This document shows, piece after piece, positions 50,301 to 60,991 of a stretch of DNA of 64,000 nt. The notes under the pieces were generated by a model. The model saw nothing but the letters and a program-made list of their open reading frames with translations, did no database searches and was not told the DNA's origin. The DNA is taken from NCBI GenBank assembly GCA_963575645.1, contig OY754475.1, positions 4,154,001-4,218,000 on the forward strand, in the 5' to 3' direction. This DNA comes from Xanthostigma xanthostigma. Lineage: Eukaryota > Arthropoda > Insecta > Raphidioptera > Raphidiidae. Both the position numbers and the translations under genes were made by a program. Numbering within the stretch: position 1 is the stretch's first letter; every line of letters starts with the position of its first letter.

Positions 50301-50600
50301 TTAATCACTAATTCTTAATCCCTGCTTTTTGATTTAAATAAAACAAATATGTATAGAACACAATTTAGTTAAGATTTAGATCAATACAACTTTTTGACAG
50401 CTATATTTACATTTTTTGGATTGCTAAATATATTCAACAAGACGGTTTTTGGGATTAATTCTGCTGTAATTAATATTACTTATATAATATATATTGTGAT
50501 ATAGTACCACATTTCATCAAAATATACCTAAATTTTCGTTAAAAACGTAAAATCATTCATACAATAATCTTTCATATAGCATTGTGCTTTATAACCTTTA
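47310..50600. other. Gene-poor AT-rich region
   Basis: No repeat family shared with the rest of the window and no convincing gene, apart from a weak minus-strand candidate at 48,389-48,625. Imperfect repeats of cagcctgaagtc with gaactg near 49,122-49,200 are the only local structure noticed. Confidence 0.5.
48389..48625 (-). CDS. Weak candidate exon or small ORF, unknown product
   Basis: A 78-codon frame, proline- and isoleucine-rich at the N-terminal half (NVIPTITLKIPNIYCPDL) and ending in an asparagine-rich tail. An AATAAA lies downstream on the minus strand. The opposite strand is also open over most of the stretch, there is no recognisable domain, and no clear acceptor precedes it. It could be a terminal exon, but chance is as likely. 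Confidence 0.2.
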   Translation of the reverse strand: MTLQKSPICNVIPTITLKIPNIYCPDLNDVPSAILSPLLEGKTHIASILPIPKKYTLLKFIKNSSYFHRNNKNDFNNN

Positions 50601-50619
50601 AAAAAGTCATTTTTTACTA

Positions 50620-51120
50620 TTGGGAAACAAAATAGAAAAATTGTATATATTAAGGCATTATGATATGTGAACTGTTAATTTATAAAAATAGCGATTTCAT
50701 AAAAAAATACCCGAATTTTCGTTAAAAACGCAAAATTAGTGAAAAAAATAGCAACATATTGGTTAGTGCACTCAGTGAAACGCTAAAAAACATGAAATAT
50801 ACATAATTCCAATTACGAAATTTATATTAAATATATAAATTTGCACATTCTAAAGCTGCTCAAACTGTCAAAATGCTCATTTCATAATTAAATATTAAAA
50901 AATAGAGCTTTTAAGTAAAATCGAATGTGCAATGCATTTGGCTGCGTTCTCTGCAGGGTCGTACCATTTGCACGGCTACAAATTGTATATTAATGTTATG
51001 CAGAACGCATTATTAACCAACACACCCCGCGCGCGACGACCGGCTGGGAGCTTTCTGGAGTTATTTGACTTAAGATTGATAACAAAAATAAAAAAAAGCA
51101 GGGGTCGTAGAGGATAATGC
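50620..51120. repeat. Dispersed element copy with gcgttctctgca motif
   Basis: Contains ggcattatgatatgtgaact, ttcgttaaaaacg(c)aaaatta and ctgcgttctctgcagggtcg, which recur in the same order at 59,200-59,560 and, in part, near 56,100-56,260. It lacks the TATA cassette that follows in the 59-kb copy; instead a GC-rich stretch (cccgcgcgcgacgaccggc) follows. Confidence 0.65.
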
Positions 51121-51820
51121 TATTATTTTTTATGATTTTTCAGGATTCCTTTATTAAAACTTCCAAATTCTAATACCTATACGTAAAGGTTCAAAATGTG
51201 AGAATATGAAATAAATTTGCCATTTATTATTCACAATAATAATTTGAAAATGCGCAGTACGTACATCTTGAACTAAAAACCGGATAATTCCAAAAGTTTT
51301 AATCTCTGATCTGGTTTGAAACATTGAATATGTGAACATACATATTTTTAAATTGTCAATTTTATTATGAAAATCGTTATCACTACATTATAGCAGTTCG
51401 CGTCTGTTTTTGTGTCCGCTAAAACACGAGGACTACTGAACGGATTTTATTGCGGTTTTACCATTAGATAGCTTATTTACTGGGAAAGATTAAAGGCTAC
51501 AACTGTCTTTCCCCGGCTTCGCCCGGGTAAAAATCGAAATGAATTTTTCAATAATAGGTTACCTAGACACATTGGGCATTAAAATCTTCAAAAAAAATTA
51601 TGTGATCTACTATTGGCATACAGATTAGACAAATTGTAAATATAAAAGCATTACGATATGTGGATTGTCAATGTATAAAAACAGTGGCTTCATTAAAAGA
51701 TACTCAAATGTTCCTTAAAAACGTAAAATTATTCATACTTCGACACATTACGCATTAAAATCTTTAAAAAGAGTATTTTTTTGATTCTTAGTCAGTTAAG
51801 TGTACTTATTAAGAAACCCG

Positions 51821-51964
51821 CGAGCGGTAGCTATCGCTGCTGTGATTGGTCGACACGGTCGGTACGTAGGAACTGCGCCGAGTATATAAGCTTTGCAGCG
51901 ACTAGTGCCAGGCCATTAGATTTCAGACATCTCGCGAGACGCGACGCACAGCGTTCGAGTACTT
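51821..51964 (+). promoter_or_regulatory. Repeated TATA-box cassette, copy 1
   Basis: About 140 bp, GC-richer than its surroundings: gcggtagctatcgctgctg, an inverted CCAAT motif (gattggtcg), a TATA box (TATATAAG, 51,883-51,890) and, about 31 bp from it, ccattag as a plausible start site. It is the best conserved part of this dispersed element. No gene follows, so it is probably the promoter of a mobile element such as an LTR. Confidence 0.55.
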
Positions 51965-52040
51965 CTTTCCATAATTGATGTAGGTACTTACGGTTTCGTG
52001 AACGCATTACAGAAGTGAAACTTCTAGTTGCAAATCATAT

Positions 52041-52643
52041 AATAATAATAATAAATTTATTGTTCATGAAGATATACATCTTATAACAAGGGTTTGATTA
52101 TAGCATTACTTCTAATAACTAATAAGGTGTATAGTTTTTAAAATTCTAAAAATACAAAACATGTCTGATCAAAGTAGCAAAACATGAAAATAAATAATCG
52201 AGTTATATCATTCGTTAATTATAAACGATCTCAATTTTAACGCATTTATAACATAATAATATAAATTATTAACTTTTGAAAAACTGTTTGCTGTTAATAA
52301 TAGCTGTGCAAAATTAGATTCTGCAGTGAAATTTGTAATTTCAGTAAGAAATTGCACTCGAATACCTTTGTAAATTGGACACCGTACTAGAAAATGAAAT
52401 GTTTCTCTTTCATATACCTAAGTTACATAAGCTGCATATATTTTCAGTATCAAAACAGTACGAATTGCCCTTAAAATATATGCGAAAGTAATCATCTCTC
52501 ATTACCCGGAGTTGACAAAATATTCTTATTTTGTTTATATTTATTTGATATGTCAAATAGGGTTCAATTTCATTATGTATCTTTAAAAATTTATATTGAC
52601 TATTAAATGACGATAATTGAATTCTAGATTGGTCTTCCCTGAT
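52041..52643 (-). mobile_element. 5'-truncated non-LTR retrotransposon fragment, copy 1
   Basis: On the minus strand this ends in a 3' tail of repeated aat units (aataaatttattattatt). Its sequence matches the fragment at 53,238-53,840, but a 4-bp insertion near 52,420 (atacctaagt against ataagt) breaks the reading frame. Confidence 0.75.
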
Positions 52644-53020
52644 TAGATTTTATTGCGGTTTTACCATTAGATAGCTTATTTACTGGGAAAAATTAAAGGC
52701 TACAACTGTCTTTCCCCGGCTTCGCCCGGGTAAAAATCGAAATGCTTTTTTCAATAATAGGTTACCTAGACACATTGGGCATTAAAATCTTCAAAAAAAA
52801 GTATGTGATCTACTATTGGGATCCAGTTTAGACAAATTGTAAATATGAAAGCATTACGATATGTGGATTGTCAATGTATAAAAACAGTGGCTTCATTAAA
52901 AGATACTCAAATGTTCCTTAAAAACGTAAAATTATTCATACTTCGACACATTACGCATTAAAATCTTTAAAAAGAGTATTTTTTTGATTCTTAGTCAATG
53001 TACTTATTAAGAAACCCGCG

Positions 53021-53160
53021 AGCGGTAGCTATCACTGCTGTGATTGGTCGACACGGTCGGTACGTAGGAACTGCGCCGCGTATATAAGCTTTGCAGCGAC
53101 TAGTGCCAGGCCATTAGATTTCAGACATCTCGCGAGACGCGACGCACAGCGTTCGAGTAC
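53021..53160 (+). promoter_or_regulatory. Repeated TATA-box cassette, copy 2
   Basis: Almost identical to copy 1; TATA box at 53,081-53,088. Lies in tandem unit T2. Confidence 0.55.
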
Positions 53161-53237
53161 TTTGGCCATAATTGATGTAGGTACTTATGGTTTCGTGAAC
53201 GCATTACAGAAGTGAAACTTCTAGTTGCAAATCATAT

Positions 53238-53840
53238 AATAATAATAATAAATTTATTGTTCATGAAGATATACATCTTATAACAAGGGTTTGATTATAG
53301 TATTACTTCTAATAACTAATAAGGTGTATAGTTTTTAAAATTCTAAAAATACAAAACATGTCTGATCAGAGTCGCAAAACATGAAAATAAATAATCGAGT
53401 TATATCATTCGTTAATTATAAACGATCTCAATTTTAACGCATTTATAACATAATAATAAAAATTATTAACTTTTGAAAAACTGTTTGCTGTTAATAATAG
53501 TTGTGCAAAATTAGAATCTGCAGTGAAATTTGTAATTTCAGTAAGAAATTGCACTCGAATACCTTTGTAAATTGGACAGCGTACTAGAAAATGAAATAAT
53601 GTTTCTCTTTCATATAAGTTACATAAGCTGCATATATTTTCAGTATCAAAACAGTACGAATTGCCCTTAAAATATATGCGAAAGTAATCATCTCTCATTA
53701 CCCGGAGTTGACAAAATATTCTTATTTTGTTTATATTTATTTGATATGTCAAATAGGGTTCAATTTCATTATGTATCTTTAAAAATTTATATTGACTATT
53801 AAATGACGATAATTGAATTCTAGATTGGTCTTCCCTGATT
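53238..53840 (-). mobile_element. 5'-truncated non-LTR retrotransposon fragment, copy 2
   Basis: Minus-strand frame at 53,405-53,752 (115 codons) contains CSLCNLYERETLFHFLVRCP, the Cys-X2-Cys ... His ... Cys pattern found at the C-terminus of LINE reverse transcriptase proteins, followed by a 3' region ending in aat repeats. Only the last part of ORF2 is present, with no polymerase domain, as expected of a dead 5'-truncated insertion. It was copied together with the host element in the T1/T2 duplication. Confidence 0.8.
53405..53752 (-). pseudogene. C-terminal remnant of a LINE ORF2 protein
   Basis: 115 codons preserving the zinc-finger-like CSLCNL ... HFLVRCPIY tail and about 50 residues after it. 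In family members this tail follows the reverse transcriptase domain, which is missing here. The upstream boundary is the 5' truncation point near 53,840. Confidence 0.7.
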
Positions 53841-53997
53841 AGATTTTATTGCGGTTTTACCATTAGATAGCTTATTTACTGGGAAAGATTAAAGGCTACA
53901 ACTGTCTTTCCCCGGCTTCGCCCGAGTAAAAATCGAAATGAATTTTTCAATAATAGGTTACCTAGACACATTGGGCATTAAAATCTTCAAAAAAAAA

Positions 53998-54656
53998 TTG
54001 GTTGTCTGTAAAGTCGGTTTACGGACGATAGTTTTACGTGATAACGTATTCCGTAATACATAACCTAAACCTCCCAAAATTTGGTTTCAATCCGCTTATC
54101 CTTGGTGTCGGAATGATAAGAAATGTCAAAAGTGACGTTTGCAACTGTCAAAGTATTATGTTCTAATAATAATTAGTTATTCCAATACTTAACTTAGAAG
54201 GCGTTGCATTTCACAAAATACTAATGTCAAAAAATTGAATTAAACATTAAAAATGCAGCCGTTTTCATGTTAAGACAAGACATACCTACGTTATTTTCTA
54301 ATTTCCATGTACGGCAAACAAAGACAACCGACCGCGTCGCGCCATGCATTAGACAACATTGCATTTATACAGCTATTTTTCTATATAAATTTGTATAAAA
54401 AAACTGTTTAGGCAAATTCTGTTATACGAAATCTATGTAAAATGTTCTCCTCTTTCGTTTAAGACTGGTTTCAAACCGATCTGATTTAAATTGAGCGAGA
54501 AATTAGCAAAAAGCACGCACAGGGTCAGGCGGAACGTTACGCGTTAGGAACGTTACGACCGTTAGGAACGTTACACTTTTTCGTACATGCAGCCGGTGTT
54601 TTATCAATTTATAAGATTGGTGATTCATCAATTTATAAGACGTTATCACGTCAAAA
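53998..54656. mobile_element. ACGTGATAACG-family insertion in T3
   Basis: Bounded on the left by attggttgtctgtaaagtcg and on the right by acgttatcacgtcaaaa, the termini of the element at 35,403-35,653 in the opposite orientation. T1 and T2 show the empty site (cttcaaaaaaa then tatgtgatc). It holds three short repeats of ggaacgttac near 54,535-54,575 and a short duplication of atcaatttataaga. Part of the interior (ttggtttcaatccgctta) recurs inverted near 59,930. Confidence 0.75.
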
Positions 54657-54881
54657 GTATGTGATCTACTATTGGGATCCAGTTTAGACAAATTGTAAAT
54701 ATGAAAGCATTACGATATGTGGATTGTCAATGTATAAAAACAGTGGCTTCATTAAAAGATACTCAAATGTTCCTTAAAAACGTAAAATTATTCATACGTT
54801 GACACATTACGCATTAAAATCTTTAAAAAGAGTATTTTTTTTATTCTTAGTCAGTTAAGTGTACTTACTAAGAAACCCGCG

Positions 54882-55021
54882 AGCGGTAGCTATCACTGCT
54901 GTGATTGGTCGTAACGGTCGGTACGTAGGAACTGCGCCGCGTATATAAGCTTTGCAGCGACTAGTGCCAGGCCATTAGATTTCAGACATCTCGCGAGACG
55001 CGACGCACAGCGTTCGAGTAC
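54882..55021 (+). promoter_or_regulatory. Repeated TATA-box cassette, copy 3
   Basis: TATA box at 54,942-54,949. Differs from copies 1 and 2 by a few substitutions (gattggtcgtaacgg). Confidence 0.55.
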
Positions 55022-55051
55022 TTCTTTCCATAATTGATGTAGGTACTTATG

Positions 55052-55254
55052 GTTTCGTGAACGCATTACAGAAGTGAAACTTCTAATTGCAAATCATATA
55101 CCTACGTTGCATTTGGACAAGCGAAAAAAATGTGTTACGAGATAGTTTCACGTTCAGATTAACTTGTACGGACAAAATATTTTTCCGCTTGTCCAAATGC
55201 AATCGTATATGATTTGCAACTAGAATTTTCACTTCTGTAATGCGTTCACGAAAC
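55052..55254. repeat. Inverted repeat at the end of T3
   Basis: Arms of about 80 bp: gtttcgtgaacgcattacag ... gcatttggacaagcg on the left, and its complement ending cgttcacgaaac on the right, around about 45 bp. The left arm is the end of the T element, so the right arm is an inverted copy of that end, or the true second terminus of a foldback element. Confidence 0.8.
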
Positions 55255-56100
55255 ACATTTTTAATTTTTTCGCAGGTTTACGACAAATAAGAAAACTCGT
55301 GACAAAATCCGTTGCATAGGGAAACGAGTTTGGCTTCGTTTTTAAAAAAGTATTCCCTTCAAAAATCGATCGAAACGAGTGGATCCCGCAATAAAGAGTG
55401 TTTTTAGATAATAAAATTAAATAACTACAGGGTGTAATATAAGTATTATAATCAATAATAAGAAATTGCGACAAAAAGCTGTTACATCTAGGTACTTATA
55501 TATTATGTGGAACCCGGTCGACAGTATTAACTAAATAACAATTTTTGTTGAACAATGGATTTCTTGTCTGAACTGTAGCGCACGTATTAATAATTGAACA
55601 GGACGTAATAAAAAACTAGCCCCATATAATCTTGGCAATTAGCCACCGTAAATAAATAAACTAAAATTATATTATTAATTATGTATTGTTGCCATTAGGT
55701 ACCTACATTTTTGTATTAAATAGACACCTGTATCCAGATTAAAAAAGAAATTCCAGATAAGTACAGTTGTCAAACCATTTAAATAAATGGTTGCTATGGT
55801 GAGCTAAAATGTCATCGAACCCGCGACATTGAGAATCACGAACTGTGGACGCCTCTTCGACGCCCACAGGATAACGTTATTATTATAATCATCTATAGCG
55901 ACGTATTCTGAAAGGATATTAAATAACTGCGTAATTACAGTGCCGGCTTAAGGATTCCCAAAAAATTACGAAAATTAATTTGCAAAACAAAGTTAGTTTA
56001 TATTATATAAATATATAGCTTTTATCAAGACATAATTTTTTTTCTAAAAAATGCTAATCTAATATGTTAGTTAAACAAGTAATTTACTTGTCTATTATGT
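55255..56100. other. Unassigned intergenic DNA
   Basis: No gene or repeat recognised. A taggtacctac motif lies near 55,700 and a GC-richer stretch (cgcctcttcgacgcccacagg) near 55,850. Confidence 0.5.
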
Positions 56101-56900
56101 AAAAATTATTTAAAATATGTAAATAAACTTATTCTTTAATTTATTAAATTGTCATAATGTCCATCTAATAAATAAATATTAAATAAATAGGTTTTTGGTA
56201 AAACTAATCGCATGCAATGTTATTTGCCTGCGTTCTCTGCACGGCCGTAGCGTTTGTACGACCACTTTGCTATCAACGTTCAGTAGGGATGAGATTATTA
56301 GCTACTTTCAAGTAACAGGTACTTTGGCGACTGCGACTTCCAAATACCTGTGATTTTTAACTGCGATCCGTGATCGCTGGTAACCTATGCGCATGCAGTG
56401 CAGATAATATATAAGCGACCAGCGTTCGCCGATCACTTGAATGACTATGCACGTGCAGAGCAGAGATGTTAATATATTGATTTCAGCGAACAGTGATCAC
56501 AGGTAAAATATCGTTCGGTGCTAAAACAGCCCATGCACAATATTATTATGTATTAGTATAACATTACACCTAAAAATGCATGTAACGATGCATTATTGAA
56601 AGGTACGACTAAGTTATAAGTATATAAAGTACGTATTTTACATTAGTGACAACATTTCTTTATTAAAATGGGTAATACCTTTAGTTAAAAAAATTTCCCC
56701 GTAAGTTTTACAAATTATACTGGGTCCCTTTCAGTAACAGGTAGCTACTCTGAAGTCACTGCAGTGAACCGTGAAATCCAAATATTAGCGACTAAGTAAC
56801 AGGTAGTGAAATATCACTCATCTCTAACGTTCAGTGAGTGTAGAAACCTTCCAGCGGCGCCTGTCGCGACTGTGATTGGTCGGAAAGCGGCTTATAGAAT
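56101..56900. repeat. Dispersed element copy interrupted by an insertion
   Basis: Left part (attatttaaaatatgtaaat ... taaataggttttt ... ctgcgttctctgcacggccg) matches 59,400-59,560. It is cut at 56,284 by a 541-bp insertion and continues at 56,836 into a decayed version of the TATA cassette. Confidence 0.75.
56285..56825. mobile_element. 541-bp insertion with target duplication, hAT-like
   Basis: Ends agggatgaga ... tcatctct are inverted, with subterminal aagtaacaggta in opposite orientations. The same 10 bp, AACGTTCAGT, flank both sides (56,275-56,284 and 56,826-56,835); the true duplication may be 8 bp plus chance matches. No transposase frame. Confidence 0.75.
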
Positions 56901-57042
56901 GTTTAAGGGAATTAGCGATTTCAACCCCATTAAAAAAACATCTTTAATCCAAATGACTATTATGAATGATGAATTGTTTACATTATCGATGATGAAATAC
57001 TATTGTTTGAATTTAAAAAAATGTTATATTAACGCCTCATAA

Positions 57043-59190
57043 CTGTAGGTTAAATTGTAACTGACAGCCTTAAAATATACGATTGTTTTATGCAATTGGA
57101 ACGGCCAAAATTTCTCATGATTTTTACCAGTTATTGTTTAATTCTGAAACCTTGAAAATGCATTGTTTCTAAAAGTCCACAGACAACGGTTTATAAGATC
57201 GTATGTTTACTTTATTCTTTTAAAATCGTAATGTATTTTTAATATGTTGGTACTTGCGAAATTTCGGATTTATGTGGCTTTTGTTGCAGTATTATAATAG
57301 GTAATTTTTTTATTTAGGTACCTATTCGAAAAGAAGTTTTCAAAAAAACCAGTGTCGGATTTAATCATATATAATTTTTTATATTCTTTGTGGTTATAGA
57401 TTAGGTATTAGGTATAATGTCTTAATTTTTAAATAATCATCAATGCAGAATCTAACGAAACAATGGATTATACTTACTTTTCATTAAGGTCATCAGAAAA
57501 AATCTCTCAAGTCAATTAATAAATGTACGTTACCACAAGCGTAGATAAAAAAAACTGATTTTCGACCATGATATTGCAATTATAATATGGGAAATTATAA
57601 ATATTTTTTTAATTAACTTTAATGTAAGAGGATTTATAATTATCTTCAAAATAAAAACTTAATAATTATCTTATTAATATAAAATACACAGAATAACTTA
57701 ATTTTTTAAACTTTAGGTATAAGAAAACATTTTATATAATGTACAATTTCCGTTATACCTACAATCAGTATAAAAGCACAAAAATTACTTAAAAATAATC
57801 GTTACGTTTTGGCGTGGTGCGTACCTACATCATTTTTTTTTTAAACATTTAACATAAATTTCTTCTTAACTCCAGTTTCACAGTAGATATAATCGTACAA
57901 GGTCAAATCGTAATATAAGAATCTACTGGGACGACGCTAATTTCAACAAGCAATTATCACACGAACCTAAAATTTCCTGAACAAATCAATAATTGAATTG
58001 TTTTAAAAGACATCGAAATTTCCGCGAGGGTTCCACCTTGCATATATTACTTCTGTGCGGCACATACCAGATTGTTACCAGACATATATGACCTTCACTT
58101 TTCAGTTTGATTGTTAGAACAATAGAAATATTCGTGTGTAGGCAAAATGTATTAACAATAGACGTATCTGTCTTTTAAGTGAATCATTTAAGTTATTTAT
58201 AAATTGTGATAATTGACAAATAAAATAGCGTCAAAACTAACTTAAAAAAATGTCACTTTAATTCAGTTTTCAAAGGCGCATTGAATTGTACAACAATATT
58301 GTTCCTCAATAAAATACAAATCTATTTATAGATATCACAAGAAATGCAACAATAAGTCCCCAACCCAAGTGACTAATTCAACAATTGTAAAGCTCGCCCA
58401 CACGTCAACAAATAGACTGTTTTTTTAAACGACCTTGTCTCATGAAAATAGTGTTTCGCTATTAATTGTTAATAATTTCTGACGGACAAATGAAGATCAT
58501 TAACTTGTAAATTAATCATCACACGCCTTCAACTGGTTAAATTGCATTTTTGTCTTGATTGTTGCGCTAGCCCGTTTAATTGTTGCTGTATTCAGTGGTG
58601 GCGCCCGTTAAATTCTAGAACGGTACGCTCTTCCCTTTTTTTAACAAGATGGCCTTTACTCTGACGAGTAATTAGCCAGGGATAGCGCTCTTCCTTTAGG
58701 AGAATGTAATTGATTAATTATTTTGGGAGAACGGGCTGCTATAATCTTCACTAAAAATGAAAGAAGCAATTCGAGTCCGCAATTGTCAAAAAGTTCAAAC
58801 TTTCGGCTGTTGATTGAATTGATCGAAAACTAAATAATGAAATGTGCGACAAAAATCTAGTACTAGATGTTATTATTATCGATAAAACTAGCACAAAGAA
58901 ATCGGTTTAAGCTAAACACGTAATAAGTAATAACTTCAACACCATTACTCACAACCCACATAGAAAACTAGAGACAGAAAAAAGTAGATTTGCATTTCTA
59001 GAGACAACCTTGAATTACGAAAACAGATCAAATTATAATTAACAGATTTAATTATTTAACCATATGGTTTTAAACAAATCAATTAGCATTGCGTTATTTT
59101 ATAAACAAATCGATTTTCCGGGTTGTTGAAATTATATTATTTATAACATTTAGATAATGGTTGTATTTTTGGTACGTAGAACTAATTGCA
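57043..59190. other. Gene-poor AT-rich region
   Basis: No open frame of note. A GC-richer 150-bp stretch near 58,590-58,740 has two copies of gcgctcttcc/acgctcttcc, but I do not recognise it. Confidence 0.5.
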
Positions 59191-59775
59191 TAAACAGAAT
59201 CGGACATCTTTCGTTAAGATAGAATAACCAAATTGTGTATTCGAAATTAATACTAAATGTGATTTGTCAATTCATAAAAATTACTAAAACATAAATTTTT
59301 GTCTAAAAAACGCAAATCGAAGCGAAAAATAGCAGCGTGTGCGTTAATGATACACATTTAAACGTTAAAAACAGGAAATTTATGCAATGCCTATTGTAAA
59401 ACGTATTTAAAATATGTAAATATACTTATTCTTTAACTGGTTGAATTATAATAAAGTCTATCTGATAATTAAATATTAAATAAATAGGTTTTTCCTAAAG
59501 CGAATCGCACATAATAAGATTTATCTGCGTTCTCTGCACGGTCGTACCGTTTGCACGACTACATTGCCAGCGACTCTCAGCTCAGTCAGTGTACAGCTAT
59601 AGAAGTCCGCCAGCGGTAGCTATCGCTGCTGTGATTGGTCGTCACGGTAGGTACGTAGGGTTTGCGCCGTGTATATAAGCTTTGCAGCGGCTAGCGCCAG
59701 GCCATTAGATTTCAGACTTCCCGCAAGACACGACGCACAGCGTTCAAGTACTCCCTGACATAATTGATGTGCTTA
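59191..59775. repeat. Dispersed element copy, most complete
   Basis: Carries in order ttcgttaagatag, aaaacgcaaatcgaagcg, gtatttaaaatatgtaaat, ctgcgttctctgcacggtcg and the TATA cassette. It joins the parts seen separately at 50.6 kb, 51.6-55.0 kb and 56.1 kb, showing that they belong to one family. Confidence 0.7.
59611..59752 (+). promoter_or_regulatory. Repeated TATA-box cassette, copy 4
   Basis: TATA box at 59,672-59,679. The flanks have diverged far more from the other copies than the cassette has, most plainly upstream of gcggtagctatcgctgctg. A broken remnant (cagcggcgcctgtcgcgactg, gattggtcgg) is at about 56,847-56,885. Confidence 0.55.
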
Positions 59776-59804
59776 TTCTTTTGTAAAGAATTTAATATAA
59801 TATA

Positions 59805-59866
59805 AATAACTAAAAAACACATTTCGCAATTAGTCTTAACGACCAAAAACGTGTTTTTTAGTTATT
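59805..59866. repeat. Short perfect inverted repeat
   Basis: AATAACTAAAAAACAC and its exact complement, 16 bp each, around a 30-bp loop, directly after the dispersed element copy. It may be the element's far end. Confidence 0.7.
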
Positions 59867-59969
59867 TTATTATCATATATTTTTGGTTGGTGGAACCATT
59901 CTACCTGATCGGATGAGCGGATTGAAACCAAATTTTGGGAGGATGTTTGATATGAAGATATAGTTGACC

Positions 59970-60750
59970 CTATTGTTTTTGGGGAAAATTGGCGCATGCG
60001 CAGATGAGATATTAGATGCTACTATAACGTTTTTTTATATAATGACATACTTTCATACCGGTTTATTATTAAGTATGTTTATTTTTACAAGTTGTTAGAA
60101 GTTTTTATGGTTTATATTTTCGGAAATATTTTGAAAGCATCAGCTGTTCTGTAGATCTGTCAAAAAGAAATTAGATAGGTAGCTGACAAACATACTTTGG
60201 TTAATTTTTACATGGAGTTCGCTAACATATGCAAACGAATAGCAAATATAATATTTAATACTGGCCGTTACCTGCGTCACCGCGCGCGTTAACAGACATT
60301 TTATATTCTTTAATATTTGTCAATATTTTTGAAGTTGGAATGACTAAAAACAAAAATTTAATTTTGAAAATATTTTTAATTCTTTTTGTGATGCAGCTAT
60401 AAAGAAACAGTCTCTATATCTACAAGTGTTCGTTTTCAACGTTTGCGGGTAATTTGGAACAAATTAGAAATTTCGCGCCATTTATGTGCAACGTTAGATA
60501 AAAATAGAACACTTTTATTTAACAATGGAGGCCGTTTTTTCCCAGTTACGTGTTTGCTTTTATATCTTTCATTTTCAAAGAAAACAAATTACGCAAAAAC
60601 ATGTAAACAAATCCATTCATAAATTGTAAAGAATTTATTACATGAATGGCGTGACGTTACCGGATCATTTGTTTAATAAATGACAAACGATTTTTTTTAA
60701 GAAACAAATTGAGTTATGCAACCAGAAAGTTATTTAAGGTAGAGCAAGTT
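59970..60750. other. Unassigned intergenic DNA
   Basis: No gene recognised. A short run of CG dinucleotides (caccgcgcgcgtt) lies near 60,280. The left boundary sequence (gagcggattgaaaccaaatt near 59,925) recurs inverted in the insertion at 54 kb. Confidence 0.45.
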
Positions 60751-60757
60751 GAAAATG

Positions 60758-60991
60758 AAATAGATTATATATGTCACCGTAAAATTGTAAATATCGTTAG
60801 GTTGTAAACTTGTAATCTGTCTCGCAAGATTGTGAACTGTCGAAAGATTGTGAACCTCAACGTAATAATAATACATTAAATTGTAAGCAGTACGTTGAGG
60901 TTCACTATCTTTCGACAGTTCACAATCTCGCGAGACAGATTACAACCTAACGGTATTTACAATTTTACGGTGACATATACATATCTAATTT
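60758..60991. mobile_element. Foldback MITE, about 230 bp
   Basis: Arms of about 100 bp mirror each other nearly completely, with CACCGTAAAATTGTAAAT at the left and its complement at the right, then a shared gttaggttgtaa and attgtgaactgtcg. The loop is a short aataataat tract. Mirror sequence continues slightly beyond CACCG/CGGTG into atatatg/catata flanks. Superfamily not assigned; CAC ... GTG ends occur in several. Confidence 0.82.

Larger units (their letters stand above)
51443..52645. repeat. 1.2-kb tandem unit T1
   Basis: Runs from gattttattgcggttttacc to the same sequence at 52,646. Internal order: cccggcttcgcccgggta, tgtggattgtcaatgtataa, TATA cassette (51,821-51,964), tagttgcaaatcatat, then a truncated retrotransposon fragment. 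The upstream start near 51,400 (gtccgctaaaacacgagg) is seen only once, so the whole element probably begins there. Confidence 0.88.
52646..53841. repeat. 1.2-kb tandem unit T2
   Basis: Nearly identical to T1 over its whole length, including the retrotransposon fragment. Small indels include cagttaag missing after ttcttagt and tttggccat in place of tttctttccat. Confidence 0.88.
53842..55098. repeat. Third tandem unit T3, interrupted and without the LINE fragment
   Basis: Starts like T1 and T2, is split by an insertion at 53,998-54,656, then resumes at gtatgtgatctactattggg and carries the TATA cassette. After gcaaatcatat it enters an inverted repeat instead of the LINE fragment, so it keeps the state before the LINE insertion. 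Confidence 0.83.
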
